Shown here one piece after another: positions 41,461-49,415 of a DNA stretch of 49,423 nucleotides. Both the position numbers and the translations under genes were made by a program. Position 1 is the stretch's first letter; every line of letters starts with the position of its first letter. Source of the DNA: Paenibacillus sp. LS1 (lineage in GTDB: Bacteria > Bacillota > Bacilli > Paenibacillales > Paenibacillaceae); NCBI RefSeq assembly GCF_026013365.1, contig NZ_JAPDOE010000022.1, positions 1-49,423 of the forward strand, written 5' to 3'. Under the pieces are notes generated by a model that was not told the DNA's origin, ran no database searches, and saw only the letters and a list, made by a program, of their open reading frames with translations.

Positions 41461-41562
41461 TATGGCAGTATCATGCATGATTCAGTCATACACATGTTTA
41501 TTTTAGCTGAACTGCATATCCTTTCAGTTATTGGGTAAACCTGTTTTAATAGAGTTCTCAGT

Positions 41563-41618
41563 CTCTCCGGCATAAGACGAAATGTTTCTGTTTCCTTTAC
41601 CGGAGGGTCTTTTTTTGA
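41563..41618 (+). terminator. murA terminator
   Basis: CTCCGG (41565-41570) pairs with CCGGAG (41600-41605), with an inner GAAA/TTTC helix, followed by seven T residues. Confidence 0.75.
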
Positions 41619-41928
41619 ATCAAACTTCATATGGCTGTAAGAACATCATTTCTCTTCCCCAACCCCCGGTTTTGTTTGAACTGCGCTCCATAGCCGGTCT
41701 ATCCGGATTGATCGCCTCAATGCATCGTGTTCACTCATTAGCGGATCTTGCCGAACATTGGCCATCCCACCCGGAAACTTACACTCAAAGACAAGTATTT
41801 GCATTATAACGGTTACATTCCGTACAATGGACAGAAGAGATTGTGGCAGAAGCTGCGCTCTATAGCCGGAACATCTAGCGAAACTATCCATTTCACACGG
41901 ACTTATTAATTGAATAGGTGGTTATTAT
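41619..41928 (+). promoter_or_regulatory. rho leader with C-rich segments, direct repeats and promoter
   Basis: A 310-base gap. A promoter, TTGCAT (41799-41804), 18 bases, TACAAT (41823-41828), is likely for rho. Upstream lie pyrimidine-rich, G-poor segments (TTCTCTTCCCCAACCCCCGG near 41650-41669; CCATCCCACCCGG near 41762-41774), which resemble Rho-utilisation sites. The sequence CTGCGCTC(C/T)ATAGCCGG occurs twice (41681-41697 and about 41853-41869). These suggest Rho-dependent self-control of upstream transcription. Confidence 0.5.
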
Positions 41929-43254
41929 ATGGATCTACAAATTTCCGATTTGGAAGAAATGAAACTAACGGACCTCTACAAGCTGGCCAAAAAATATCAG
42001 ATACCTTACTATGGTACGTTAAAAAAGAAAGAATTAATCTTTGCTATATTACGCGCACAAGCTGAACAGAGCGGTCTGATGTTCATGCAAGGCGTACTCG
42101 AGATTTTACCTGAAGGTTACGGATTCTTAAGGCCCATTAACTACTTGCCAAGTACGGAAGACATCTACATCTCAGCTTCTCAGATTCGCAAGTTTGACCT
42201 AAGAACAGGTGACCTTGTATCAGGTAAGTGTAGAACGCCTAAGGAAAACGAGAGATACTTCGGATTGTTGCAAGTCAACGCTGTAAATGGTGAGAATCCA
42301 TCGGCGGCTGCAGAGCGACTTCACTTCCCGGCACTAACCCCACTGTATCCGCAGAAAAAACTGGTTCTCGAAACATCCCCCAACCATTTGTCCACACGCA
42401 TTATGGATGTGCTCGCCCCGGTAGGATTGGGACAGCGCGGATTGATCGTAGCACCTCCCAAAGCGGGTAAAACGCTTCTCCTCAAAGAAATTGCCAACAG
42501 CATCTCAACTAACAATCCTGAAATTGAACTGTTTGTCCTGTTGATTGATGAACGTCCAGAGGAAGTAACGGATATGTCGCGTTCGGTAAAAGGGGAAGTT
42601 GTGGCTTCGACATTCGATGAACTGCCTGAGAATCATATCAAGGTGGCAGAGTTGGTACTTGAGCGTGCACTTCGTCTGGTTGAGGCGAAAAAGGATGTCG
42701 TTATCCTGCTGGATAGCATTACGCGTCTTGCTCGTGCATATAACCTGGTTATTCCACCATCCGGTCGTACACTTAGTGGTGGTATTGACCCAGCTGCATT
42801 CCATCGTCCAAAACGTTTCTTCGGTTCTGCCCGGAATGTGGAAGAAGGCGGAAGCCTGACCATCCTGGCAACGGCATTAATTGATACCGGATCACGTATG
42901 GATGACGTCATTTATGAAGAGTTTAAGGGTACGGGTAATATGGAGCTGCATCTGGACCGTCGTCTGGCTGAGCGTCGTATATTCCCGGCGATCGACATTC
43001 GTCGTTCTGGTACACGTCGTGAAGAAGTATTGCTCAGCAAGGAAGAGCTGGATACGATCTGGACGATTCGTAAGAACATGAATGATTCACATGACTTTGT
43101 CGAAGGTTTCCTGAAGAAACTTCGTAACAGCAAGACGAATGCAGAGTTTTTGGCGGCATTTGATTCAGCTGGTAATGGTCCAACAAGCAATTCGGGGACA
43201 ACAACAACCCGTCGCTCACCGAGACAGACAGCTACATCAGGTACATCGACATAA
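41929..43254 (+). CDS. rho: transcription termination factor Rho
   Basis: Hexameric RNA helicase that ends transcription. Rho N-terminal domain (1-45), cold-shock-like RNA-binding domain (about 50-125), ATPase with Walker A APPKAGKT (175-182) and Walker B in VVILLDSITRLARAYN. After the core ends, about 25 residues form a Ser/Thr/Arg-rich tail (NSGTTTTRRSPRQTATSGTS). The length is 441 residues. ATG at 41929 with TAGGTGG upstream. Confidence 0.96.
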   Translation: MDLQISDLEEMKLTDLYKLAKKYQIPYYGTLKKKELIFAILRAQAEQSGLMFMQGVLEILPEGYGFLRPINYLPSTEDIYISASQIRKFDLRTGDLVSGKCRTPKENERYFGLLQVNAVNGENPSAAAERLHFPALTPLYPQKKLVLETSPNHLSTRIMDVLAPVGLGQRGLIVAPPKAGKTLLLKEIANSISTNNPEIELFVLLIDERPEEVTDMSRSVKGEVVASTFDELPENHIKVAELVLERALRLVEAKKDVVILLDSITRLARAYNLVIPPSGRTLSGGIDPAAFHRPKRFFGSARNVEEGGSLTILATALIDTGSRMDDVIYEEFKGTGNMELHLDRRLAERRIFPAIDIRRSGTRREEVLLSKEELDTIWTIRKNMNDSHDFVEGFLKKLRNSKTNAEFLAAFDSAGNGPTSNSGTTTTRRSPRQTATSGTST

Positions 43255-43351
43255 GTGTCGTTCGACCAATAACTTATTTTTAGCAGCTTTGCTGTGAATT
43301 TTACAATACACTCGTCGTTAGGTTTAACCCATTAGATGTGAGGAGAACATC

Positions 43352-44626
43352 ATGTATTTAGTATACGCAGATGAAAAAGGTAATGTATTTGATCATCCTT
43401 CCCTGTACGGTCTTGCCCGCAGTGGAGATATGATCGTTGAGATTATGGAGGATGAGTTGATTCCTTTGCCAGAGGGTGCAACGTTGGTTGGACTCCCGAG
43501 TACCCGGCCCATTGGTATGGACCCGGACACAGGTGAGATGCTGCCAATGCCAACAGACACACAGGCTGTAGGTGCGTTGCTTCCACAAGGATTCACTCGT
43601 TTGTGTCTTCCCGGTTATGTGAAGACGGATAAGGAATATAAGTTGCCGTTGTTCGGTTATTCCGCAGTAGTCTGGAAAGACGGCGGTTTCTATGTCACAG
43701 CTTCGAAGTCGGATAGTCCGGATCAATGGAATCCGCTGAACTGTGATCGTGATGATGTGCGTTCGGGGGTTAAGCGATTGACGGAGCGATATCCCGAGAA
43801 TCGACTCTATACTCACCTGTCCAATTGTGCACTCGGATATGAATGTCTAACTTCGTCGAACACGTTCCTGAATCGTTGGGAGGGCGGAGTACCAGTATCC
43901 TATTCCTGTAATGCGGGTTGTTTCGGATGTATCTCCGAGCAACCGGATGACAGTGGCTTTGTTTCTCCGCAGACGCGTATGAACTTCCGTCCGCGTGTGG
44001 ATGAGATTGTCCAGGTCATGATGGAACACCTGAAGACACCAGAATCCATCATTAGCTTTGGACAAGGTTGCGAAGGGGAGCCATCCACGCAGGCCAAGCT
44101 AATTATTGAAGCGATTCGTGAAGTGCGTTCTGTAACGGATATGGGGTATATCAACATTAATACCAATGCCGGTCTGAATGATCACATTAGAGGTATTGTA
44201 GACGCTGGATTGGATCTGATGCGCGTAAGTACAATTAGTGCACTGGATGACCACTATAACGCCTACTATAAACCGCGTGGTTATACCTTGGCTAATGTCG
44301 AGAAGTCGATGAAATACGCGGCGCAGCAAGGTGTATACACATCCATTAACTATTTGATTTTCCCTGGCGTAACAGATCGTGAAGAAGAGATTGAGGCGAT
44401 GATTGAGTTTGCACGAAGAACTGATCTACGTTTGATTCAGATGCGTAATCTCAATATTGATCCGGAGAGCTATCTGGGGTTAATTCCTCCAGCTCAAGGT
44501 GATATCCTGGGCATGAAGCAGATGATCGAGATCTTTGAAGACGAGTTGCCTGATGTGGTGATTGGATCGTATACCCACGTTCCACCAGCTGGAATGGCAC
44601 GTCCTAAACGATTGATTACCTCTTAA
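43352..44626 (+). CDS. radical SAM protein of unknown function
   Basis: A 424-residue enzyme with the radical SAM cluster motif CNAGCFGC (Cys186, Cys190, Cys193) placed after an unusual 180-residue N-terminal domain. GQGCEGEPS and NINTNAGL follow as in SAM-binding barrels. YGYECLTSS-like Cys residues before the motif (Cys159, Cys165) may bind more metal. There is no B12 or SPASM domain that I can see. The ATG at 43352 follows GTGAGGAG (43336-43343). It is inserted between rho and rpmE, which adjoin in B. subtilis. The substrate is unknown. Confidence 0.88.
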   Translation: MYLVYADEKGNVFDHPSLYGLARSGDMIVEIMEDELIPLPEGATLVGLPSTRPIGMDPDTGEMLPMPTDTQAVGALLPQGFTRLCLPGYVKTDKEYKLPLFGYSAVVWKDGGFYVTASKSDSPDQWNPLNCDRDDVRSGVKRLTERYPENRLYTHLSNCALGYECLTSSNTFLNRWEGGVPVSYSCNAGCFGCISEQPDDSGFVSPQTRMNFRPRVDEIVQVMMEHLKTPESIISFGQGCEGEPSTQAKLIIEAIREVRSVTDMGYININTNAGLNDHIRGIVDAGLDLMRVSTISALDDHYNAYYKPRGYTLANVEKSMKYAAQQGVYTSINYLIFPGVTDREEEIEAMIEFARRTDLRLIQMRNLNIDPESYLGLIPPAQGDILGMKQMIEIFEDELPDVVIGSYTHVPPAGMARPKRLITS

Positions 44627-44636
44627 CAATAATGGA

Positions 44637-44665
44637 TTGCAACAGGCATTAGGCCGTGTTATAAT
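44637..44665 (+). promoter_or_regulatory. rpmE promoter
   Basis: TTGCAA (44637-44642), 17 bases, TATAAT (44660-44665). Confidence 0.8.
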
Positions 44666-44667
44666 CT

Positions 44668-44713
44668 CAGAGTTGTGCCATTTACTCTGGGTCCGCTTGA
44701 GGCTCAGGGCGGA
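44668..44713 (+). promoter_or_regulatory. structured rpmE leader (possible L31 autoregulatory element)
   Basis: Two hairpins, CAGAGT/ACTCTG (44668-44689) and TCCGC/GCGGA (44692-44713), lie between the promoter and the ribosome binding site. Such short leaders before L31 genes are proposed to bind L31. Identification is by position and structure only. Confidence 0.45.
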
Positions 44714-44728
44714 AAGAGGTGAAAGGTA

Positions 44729-44926
44729 ATGAAAGAAGCAATTCATCCTAATTACACGATTGGTCAAGTATCTTGCGCTTGCGGGAATACTTTTGAGACA
44801 GGTTCGGTTAAAGACGGACTTCGTGTAGAGATTTGCTCCGCGTGCCACCCGTTCTTCACAGGTAAACAGAAGTTTATCGATGCTGGCGGCCGTGTTGATC
44901 GTTTCAAGAAGAAATACGGAATCTAA
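44729..44926 (+). CDS. rpmE: 50S ribosomal protein L31, zinc form
   Basis: A 65-residue ribosomal protein. The C+ form with zinc ligands CAC (16, 18) and CSAC(H) (37, 40 region) is intact. Ends FKKKYG as in the family. The ATG at 44729 follows AAAGAGGTGAAAGG. Confidence 0.96.
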   Translation: MKEAIHPNYTIGQVSCACGNTFETGSVKDGLRVEICSACHPFFTGKQKFIDAGGRVDRFKKKYGI

Positions 44927-44966
44927 TAGGACAATTCTTGGAGTTGTCTGCTAATTGCATCCAACC

Positions 44967-44996
44967 AACCCCTGCTGATCTGGCAGGGGTTTTTTA
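44967..44996 (+). terminator. rpmE terminator
   Basis: AACCCCTGC with GCAGGGGTT, loop TGATCTG, then T6. Confidence 0.92.
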
Positions 44997-45037
44997 TATG
45001 TTTTATGTATGCCTAGCTGCCTTCACATTCCTTCTGG

Positions 45038-45066
45038 TTGCAATTTGGATAACCTTACGTTATACT
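45038..45066 (+). promoter_or_regulatory. SRP RNA promoter
   Basis: TTGCAA (45038-45043), 17 bases, TATACT (45061-45066). The predicted start near 45074 coincides with the 5' end of the RNA. Confidence 0.8.
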
Positions 45067-45074
45067 ATTTCTTA

Positions 45075-45342
45075 CCGTGCTAGATGGGGAGGTAGCGGTG
45101 CCCTGTAACTCGCAATCCGCTATAGCGAGGTTGAATTCCTGCTAGAGGTTTTGTCGATGTGAGGTTTGGTCCCTGAACGTGGTGTTGACGGTTGGGTCCT
45201 CCGCAATGAGTGCTCATGAACCTGGTCAGGTCCGGAAGGAAGCAGCCATAAGTGAGATTACTCTTGTGCCGGAGGGTCGCCTAGCCCGAGCTATTGTTCA
45301 GGGGTGCCACTTGGATCGCAAATATCGATAGCAGGTGCACGG
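45075..45342 (+). ncRNA. ffs: signal recognition particle RNA (Bacillus-type, with Alu domain)
   Basis: The universally conserved SRP helix 8 sequence GTCCGGAAGGAAGCAGCC is at 45230-45247. The 5' part GGTAGCGGTGCCCTGTAA with CAATCCGCT is the Alu-domain start seen in Bacillus scRNA. CCGTGC (45075-45080) pairs with GCACGG (45337-45342), closing the molecule at about 268 bases. Adjacent to dnaX, as in B. subtilis (where it is called scr). Confidence 0.95.
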
Positions 45343-45360
45343 CTTACCATTTAAATGTAG

Positions 45361-45396
45361 AGACCTTTGCAGTTGTATGTATGCAGAGGTCTTTTT
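45361..45396 (+). terminator. SRP RNA terminator
   Basis: AGACCT-T-TGCA pairs with TGCA-G-AGGTCT, then T5. Confidence 0.85.
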
Positions 45397-45437
45397 GATA
45401 TGTCTTAAAAAACCACGCATGAATGAGTCAGATAAAG

Positions 45438-45466
45438 TTTGGATTCACCCCGGAATATAGTATAAT
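45438..45466 (+). promoter_or_regulatory. dnaX operon promoter
   Basis: TTTGGA (45438-45443), 17 bases, TATAAT (45461-45466). Confidence 0.65.
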
Positions 45467-45516
45467 AGGGGAACGACAAAGGACTCGAATGCGAAGTGGA
45501 AGGAAGGTAACGCATC

Positions 45517-47262
45517 ATGGAGCATATCGCGTTATACCGGGCTTGGCGTCCCCAGTCGTTTCAAGATATGGTGGGACAACAGCATATTATTCAGACCTTG
45601 CAGAACGCGATTCGTGAACAGCGGACTTCCCATGCCTACTTATTTAGCGGGCCCAGAGGAACGGGAAAGACAAGTGCCGCCAAGATTTTGGCCAAAGCTG
45701 TGAACTGCGAACGTGGACCTGCGCCTGAACCTTGTAACGAGTGTGAAGCTTGCCGCAGGATTACGACCGGCGCTGTGATGGATGTACAGGAGATTGATGC
45801 TGCATCCAATCGGGGTGTTGAGGAAATCCGTGATCTTCGGGAAAAGGTTAAATATGCGCCAACCGAAGTCCGGCAGAAAGTCTATATTATTGATGAAGTG
45901 CACATGCTGACGACGGAGGCATTCAATGCTTTGCTCAAAACATTGGAGGAGCCACCACCACATGTGATGTTTATTTTGGCAACAACAGAACCACATCGCC
46001 TTCCGGCTACCATTATATCGCGTTGTCAGCGATTTGATTTTCGCCGGGTTTCCCTGGAAGAGCAGACAGCAAGACTTACACTGATCTGCGAACAGGAAGG
46101 CATGGAAGCTGACCAGGATGCACTCCAATACATTGCCCGTTTATCCGACGGTGGAATGAGGGATGCACTTAGTGTGCTGGATCAGATCTCTTCATTTACG
46201 GATGGACGAGTAACGTACCAGCAGGTTATGGATATGACTGGCGGAATTGCTTCAGAGCAATTTGCCAAACTGGCTGCTTCGCTGCTCAAAGGTGATGTTG
46301 GTTACATTTTGCAGATGATTGAAGGTTTCATGCATGAAGGAAAGAGTGCAGACAAGTGCATGGAGAATCTGCTTTATTATTTCCGTGATTTGCTTATGAT
46401 TAAGATGGTACCTGATGCAGATAAACTGACGGATCGGGTGCTTAATCCGGAATCTTTCCGTGATATGGCGGAATCCTTCACCAAGGAACAGCTGTTCCAC
46501 ATGATCGACACCCTTAATCGGTACCAGAGTGAAATGAAGTACGCGGTACAGCCACAGACATTATTTGAAGTCGCGTTGCTTAAACTGTGTAGTATTCCAG
46601 TACAAGGAGAGGCTTCTGTCCAAGTTGGAGCTTCGTCACATGCGGCACCTGCTGATGGGGGAGAGATCAACCGCTTGAAGCAGCAACTTGCTGAGCTGGA
46701 GAAGAAATTGGATCGCGCACTTAAAAGTGGGTTGTCTGGTGGAGAGGGTGCATCAAGTGCTCCATCTCGTCCGGCAACAAGAGCCCCTGTATCGAGAGGG
46801 AACTCGCCTGCGAAGCTTCCAGCACAGTTGGATCAATATGTTGCTCGCAAGGGAGCCCCTGAGTTCGCAGATATCAGCAAAAAATGGAGTCAGATCCTTC
46901 AACGAGTGAAGGAAGAAAGGGTTACCGTTCATGCCTGGTTTGTGGATGGTGAACCGGTATCATTGCTTGAAGACAACGTTCTGGTTGCTTTTAAAAACAA
47001 TATTCACCGTGAAACGACGGAGAAGCAGGCTAACCGCGAAGTCATTGAGCGGGTGTTGTCCGAACAACTTGGGCGTCCAGCACGATTGGTGACGATGATG
47101 CTCAAAGATTGGACCGGGGCGATGGAAGGGGCTTCTGAAGCGCCAAAGGAGGACTTTAAGCTTGAACCTGAGCATGAAGACGGCGGTTCAGGCAACAAAC
47201 AGCCTTGGATTGATGAAGCCATCCAGCTCTTTGGTGAGGACCTTGTAGTAATCAAAGAATAA
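45517..47262 (+). CDS. dnaX: DNA polymerase III subunit gamma/tau
   Basis: Clamp-loader ATPase that also links polymerase and helicase. Walker A GPRGTGKT (45-52), a zinc module with Cys64, Cys73, Cys76 and Cys79, a DEVHML Walker B, and SRC (sensor/arginine finger) in IISRCQRF. A hinge rich in Ser, Ala and Pro (about 380-430) leads to the C-terminal tau domain. No A-AAA-AAG-type slippery site was found, so only the full-length form (581 residues) is supported. ATG at 45517 follows GGAAGGAAGG. Confidence 0.96.
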   Translation: MEHIALYRAWRPQSFQDMVGQQHIIQTLQNAIREQRTSHAYLFSGPRGTGKTSAAKILAKAVNCERGPAPEPCNECEACRRITTGAVMDVQEIDAASNRGVEEIRDLREKVKYAPTEVRQKVYIIDEVHMLTTEAFNALLKTLEEPPPHVMFILATTEPHRLPATIISRCQRFDFRRVSLEEQTARLTLICEQEGMEADQDALQYIARLSDGGMRDALSVLDQISSFTDGRVTYQQVMDMTGGIASEQFAKLAASLLKGDVGYILQMIEGFMHEGKSADKCMENLLYYFRDLLMIKMVPDADKLTDRVLNPESFRDMAESFTKEQLFHMIDTLNRYQSEMKYAVQPQTLFEVALLKLCSIPVQGEASVQVGASSHAAPADGGEINRLKQQLAELEKKLDRALKSGLSGGEGASSAPSRPATRAPVSRGNSPAKLPAQLDQYVARKGAPEFADISKKWSQILQRVKEERVTVHAWFVDGEPVSLLEDNVLVAFKNNIHRETTEKQANREVIERVLSEQLGRPARLVTMMLKDWTGAMEGASEAPKEDFKLEPEHEDGGSGNKQPWIDEAIQLFGEDLVVIKE

Positions 47263-47303
47263 TGCGCATAGCGCGATAACTATAACAAAGGAGATGAATG
47301 ATT

Positions 47304-47615
47304 ATGAACAACATGAACCAAATGATGAAACAAGTGAAGAAAATGCAGGAGCAAATGCTGAAAGCGCAAGAGGAACTGGCGGACAAAACAGTTCAAGGTA
47401 CTTCGGGTGGCGGCGTTGTAACTGCTGAAGTTAATGGACACAAAAAATTGCTTGCTATCACGATCAAACCTGAAGCGGTAGATCCGGAAGATGTTGAAAT
47501 GTTGCAGGATCTCGTTATGACAGCTGTTAATGATGCAATGGCCAAGGCTGATGAGATTGCCAATAAGGATATGGGCAAGTTCACAGGCGGCATGAATATT
47601 CCGGGATTATTTTAA
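47304..47615 (+). CDS. ebfC: nucleoid-associated protein YbaB/EbfC
   Basis: Small dimeric DNA-binding protein (103 residues). A Met/Gln/Lys-rich N-terminal helix (MNQMMKQVKKMQEQMLKAQE) precedes the conserved VTAEVNGHKKLLAITIKPE core and an ending GGMNIPGLF. The ATG at 47304 is 9 bases from AAAGGAG; another at 47298 is only 3 bases away. In an operon between dnaX and recR (known as yaaK in B. subtilis). Confidence 0.94.
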   Translation: MNNMNQMMKQVKKMQEQMLKAQEELADKTVQGTSGGGVVTAEVNGHKKLLAITIKPEAVDPEDVEMLQDLVMTAVNDAMAKADEIANKDMGKFTGGMNIPGLF

Positions 47616-47650
47616 TTAAAAATTGATCCTGTCAAAGGAGACACAATCGA

Positions 47651-48250
47651 TTGTATTATCCCGAACCAATAGCAAAGCTGATTGATGCCTTCACCCGGTT
47701 GCCGGGTGTGGGGCCCAAGACGGCAGCGCGTTTAGCTTTTCATGTGCTTAACATGAAGGAAGATGACGTTATCGATTTTGCCAAAGCACTCGTAAGTGTG
47801 AAGCGTAACCTTCATTACTGTTCTGTGTGTTGTAATATCACTGATACGGATCCGTGTCGCATCTGTCAGGATAAGTCCAGGGATGTCTCTGTAATTTGTG
47901 TAGTTCAAGATTCGAAAGATCTGGTGGCTATGGAACGCACCAAGGAATTCGATGGGTACTATCATGTGTTACAGGGTGCGATTTCACCTATGGAGGGAAT
48001 TGGCCCAGATGATATCCGTTTGAAGGAACTCCTGATTCGATTAAGTGATGAACGTATAAAAGAGATTATCTTGGCGACGAACCCCAATATTGAGGGCGAG
48101 GCTACAGCGATGTACATCTCCCGCTTGGTGCGTCCGTTTGAGATCAGTGTGACCCGGATTGCCCATGGATTGCCTGTGGGCGGCGATCTGGAGTATGCGG
48201 ATGAAGTGACTCTTTCCAAAGCACTGGAAGGGCGTAGGGAGATGCGTTAG
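47651..48250 (+). CDS. recR: recombination mediator RecR
   Basis: Forms a ring with RecO that loads RecA for repair of gaps. HhH motif near RLPGVGPKTAARLAF (16-30), C4 zinc finger (Cys57, Cys60, Cys69, Cys72) and a Toprim domain (about 80-170). The 199 residues fit. TTG start at 47651 with AAAGGAG (47634-47640) 10 bases upstream. Confidence 0.96.
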   Translation: MYYPEPIAKLIDAFTRLPGVGPKTAARLAFHVLNMKEDDVIDFAKALVSVKRNLHYCSVCCNITDTDPCRICQDKSRDVSVICVVQDSKDLVAMERTKEFDGYYHVLQGAISPMEGIGPDDIRLKELLIRLSDERIKEIILATNPNIEGEATAMYISRLVRPFEISVTRIAHGLPVGGDLEYADEVTLSKALEGRREMR

Positions 48251-48321
48251 CGTGTTTGAGTTGGTTTCGCGCACAGCGTGCTTCCTTATAAACTTTTGGA
48301 TGCTAAATATGTTTGATGTGC

Positions 48322-48350
48322 GGAGAGGGCCCTAGGGCTCTCTTTTTTTA
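48322..48350 (+). terminator. dnaX-ebfC-recR operon terminator
   Basis: GAGAG with CTCTC and CCC with GGG, a 2-base bulge, then T7. Confidence 0.75.
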
Positions 48351-48438
48351 TGATGAAAATGAAATGTCCAAGTTCTAAGTTTGTCCTTTCCCTGATAAGT
48401 ATGAGAATATGCTGTGCTGATCAGGAGGGGGAGAGTTT

Positions 48439-48714
48439 ATGTTCATGTGGCGGAATACACGGAAATCGGTAGAGAAACACAAGAGAATGTTGAAGGAACT
48501 TGAGGCGGATCAGATCTATGCAGATATTCAGATGGCAAAGCAGGAGTGGGAAAGGGCTATGAGGCAATTCGAAGATGCGCAGGGGCAGGATGAGATTGAT
48601 TATGCCATTTATGTACTGGAGGCGGCTGAGCGGAAGTATCAGATTCATTTGAAGAGAGCCAAGCGGGCCAGGGCTAATGATGGGGTTGAAACGCAGCGAG
48701 GGATTAGTATGTAG
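48439..48714 (+). CDS. yaaL: YaaL-like protein (DUF2508)
   Basis: A 91-residue highly charged helical protein (KRMLKELEADQIYADIQMAK), matching the YaaL family by sequence style and by its fixed place between recR and bofA. The function is unknown. ATG at 48439 with GGAGGGG (48424-48430). Confidence 0.85.
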   Translation: MFMWRNTRKSVEKHKRMLKELEADQIYADIQMAKQEWERAMRQFEDAQGQDEIDYAIYVLEAAERKYQIHLKRAKRARANDGVETQRGISM

Positions 48715-48748
48715 ATTCAAATTCACACTATATATGGAGGTGTTGGGT

Positions 48749-49018
48749 ATGAAGAGTGTCATATTGGGAAGTGTATTGGTTATATCACTACTGGGGCTAA
48801 TCGTTGTTTTATTCAGAAAGAGAATAGGGTTATCGTTTTTCACATCGTTTGGGATTCATCTGGTGATGGCTGCAGTAGGGATATACGTCGTCAATTATTC
48901 CGGCTGGTTAACTGGAACCTACATCCCTCTGAACCCTGCAACCATAGGAACCGTAACTGTTTTAGGATTGCCGGGTGTGGGGTTATTATTGGGGTTGAAA
49001 ATTTCTTTGTTTGGATAG
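48749..49018 (+). CDS. bofA: pro-sigma-K processing inhibitor BofA
   Basis: An 89-residue membrane protein with at least two helices (SVILGSVLVISLLGLIVVLF and the VMAAVGIYVVNY region) and the conserved C-terminal PGVGLLLGLKISL. It holds the SpoIVFB protease inactive in the mother cell until forespore signals arrive. ATG at 48749 follows TGGAGGTG (48735-48742). Followed by an rRNA operon, as in B. subtilis. Confidence 0.92.
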   Translation: MKSVILGSVLVISLLGLIVVLFRKRIGLSFFTSFGIHLVMAAVGIYVVNYSGWLTGTYIPLNPATIGTVTVLGLPGVGLLLGLKISLFG

Positions 49019-49048
49019 TTGACTCCTGGGATATTTATATGGTATATT
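49019..49048 (+). promoter_or_regulatory. rRNA operon promoter P1
   Basis: TTGACT (49019-49024), 18 bases, TATATT (49043-49048), beginning immediately after the bofA stop codon. Confidence 0.65.
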
Positions 49049-49138
49049 ATATCTCGTTGCTTTGCTTGCTTGGTTACATGCTTTTGATGAAATGAACAGC
49101 TCATTACGAGCTTCGAAAAAAGAATTTCAAAAAAACAC

Positions 49139-49168
49139 TTGACCAAAACAAACGAAGTATGATATATT
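49139..49168 (+). promoter_or_regulatory. rRNA operon promoter P2
   Basis: TTGACC (49139-49144), 18 bases, TATATT (49163-49168), exactly 120 bases downstream of P1 and with the same spacing and -10. Confidence 0.75.
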
Positions 49169-49212
49169 ATAAAAGTCGCCGCTGAGAGAAAATGGTGACC
49201 AAAAAACAAGTT

Positions 49213-49227
49213 TGATCTTTGAAAACT
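49213..49227 (+). promoter_or_regulatory. rRNA leader boxA antitermination site
   Basis: TGATCTTTGAAAACT matches the boxA-containing leader of Bacillales rRNA operons. A perfect hairpin, CGATCTTGC/GCAAGATCG (49245-49264), follows. Confidence 0.75.
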
Positions 49228-49415
49228 GAACAACGAGTGAGTAACGATCTTGCTTGCAAGATCGACGCTGAGAAATCGGTACAAGTCTTCGGACTGTATG
49301 ATTCGAAGCGAAAAATGAGATTTTTAATCTCGTCAGATTCAAAATGAGCTTATCGCTCTTTTCAAATACTTGAGATGATTTTTATAGCGTATAACCACGC
49401 TGCTGAAATTCATCT

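Noticed and set aside
41582..41809. 75-codon frame in the rho leader
   Set aside because: Starts inside the murA terminator and has no ribosome binding site; the C-rich composition explains the open frame.
46600..46800. Programmed frameshift for a short DnaX form
   Set aside because: No A-AAA-AAG type slippery heptamer with a following hairpin is visible in this region.
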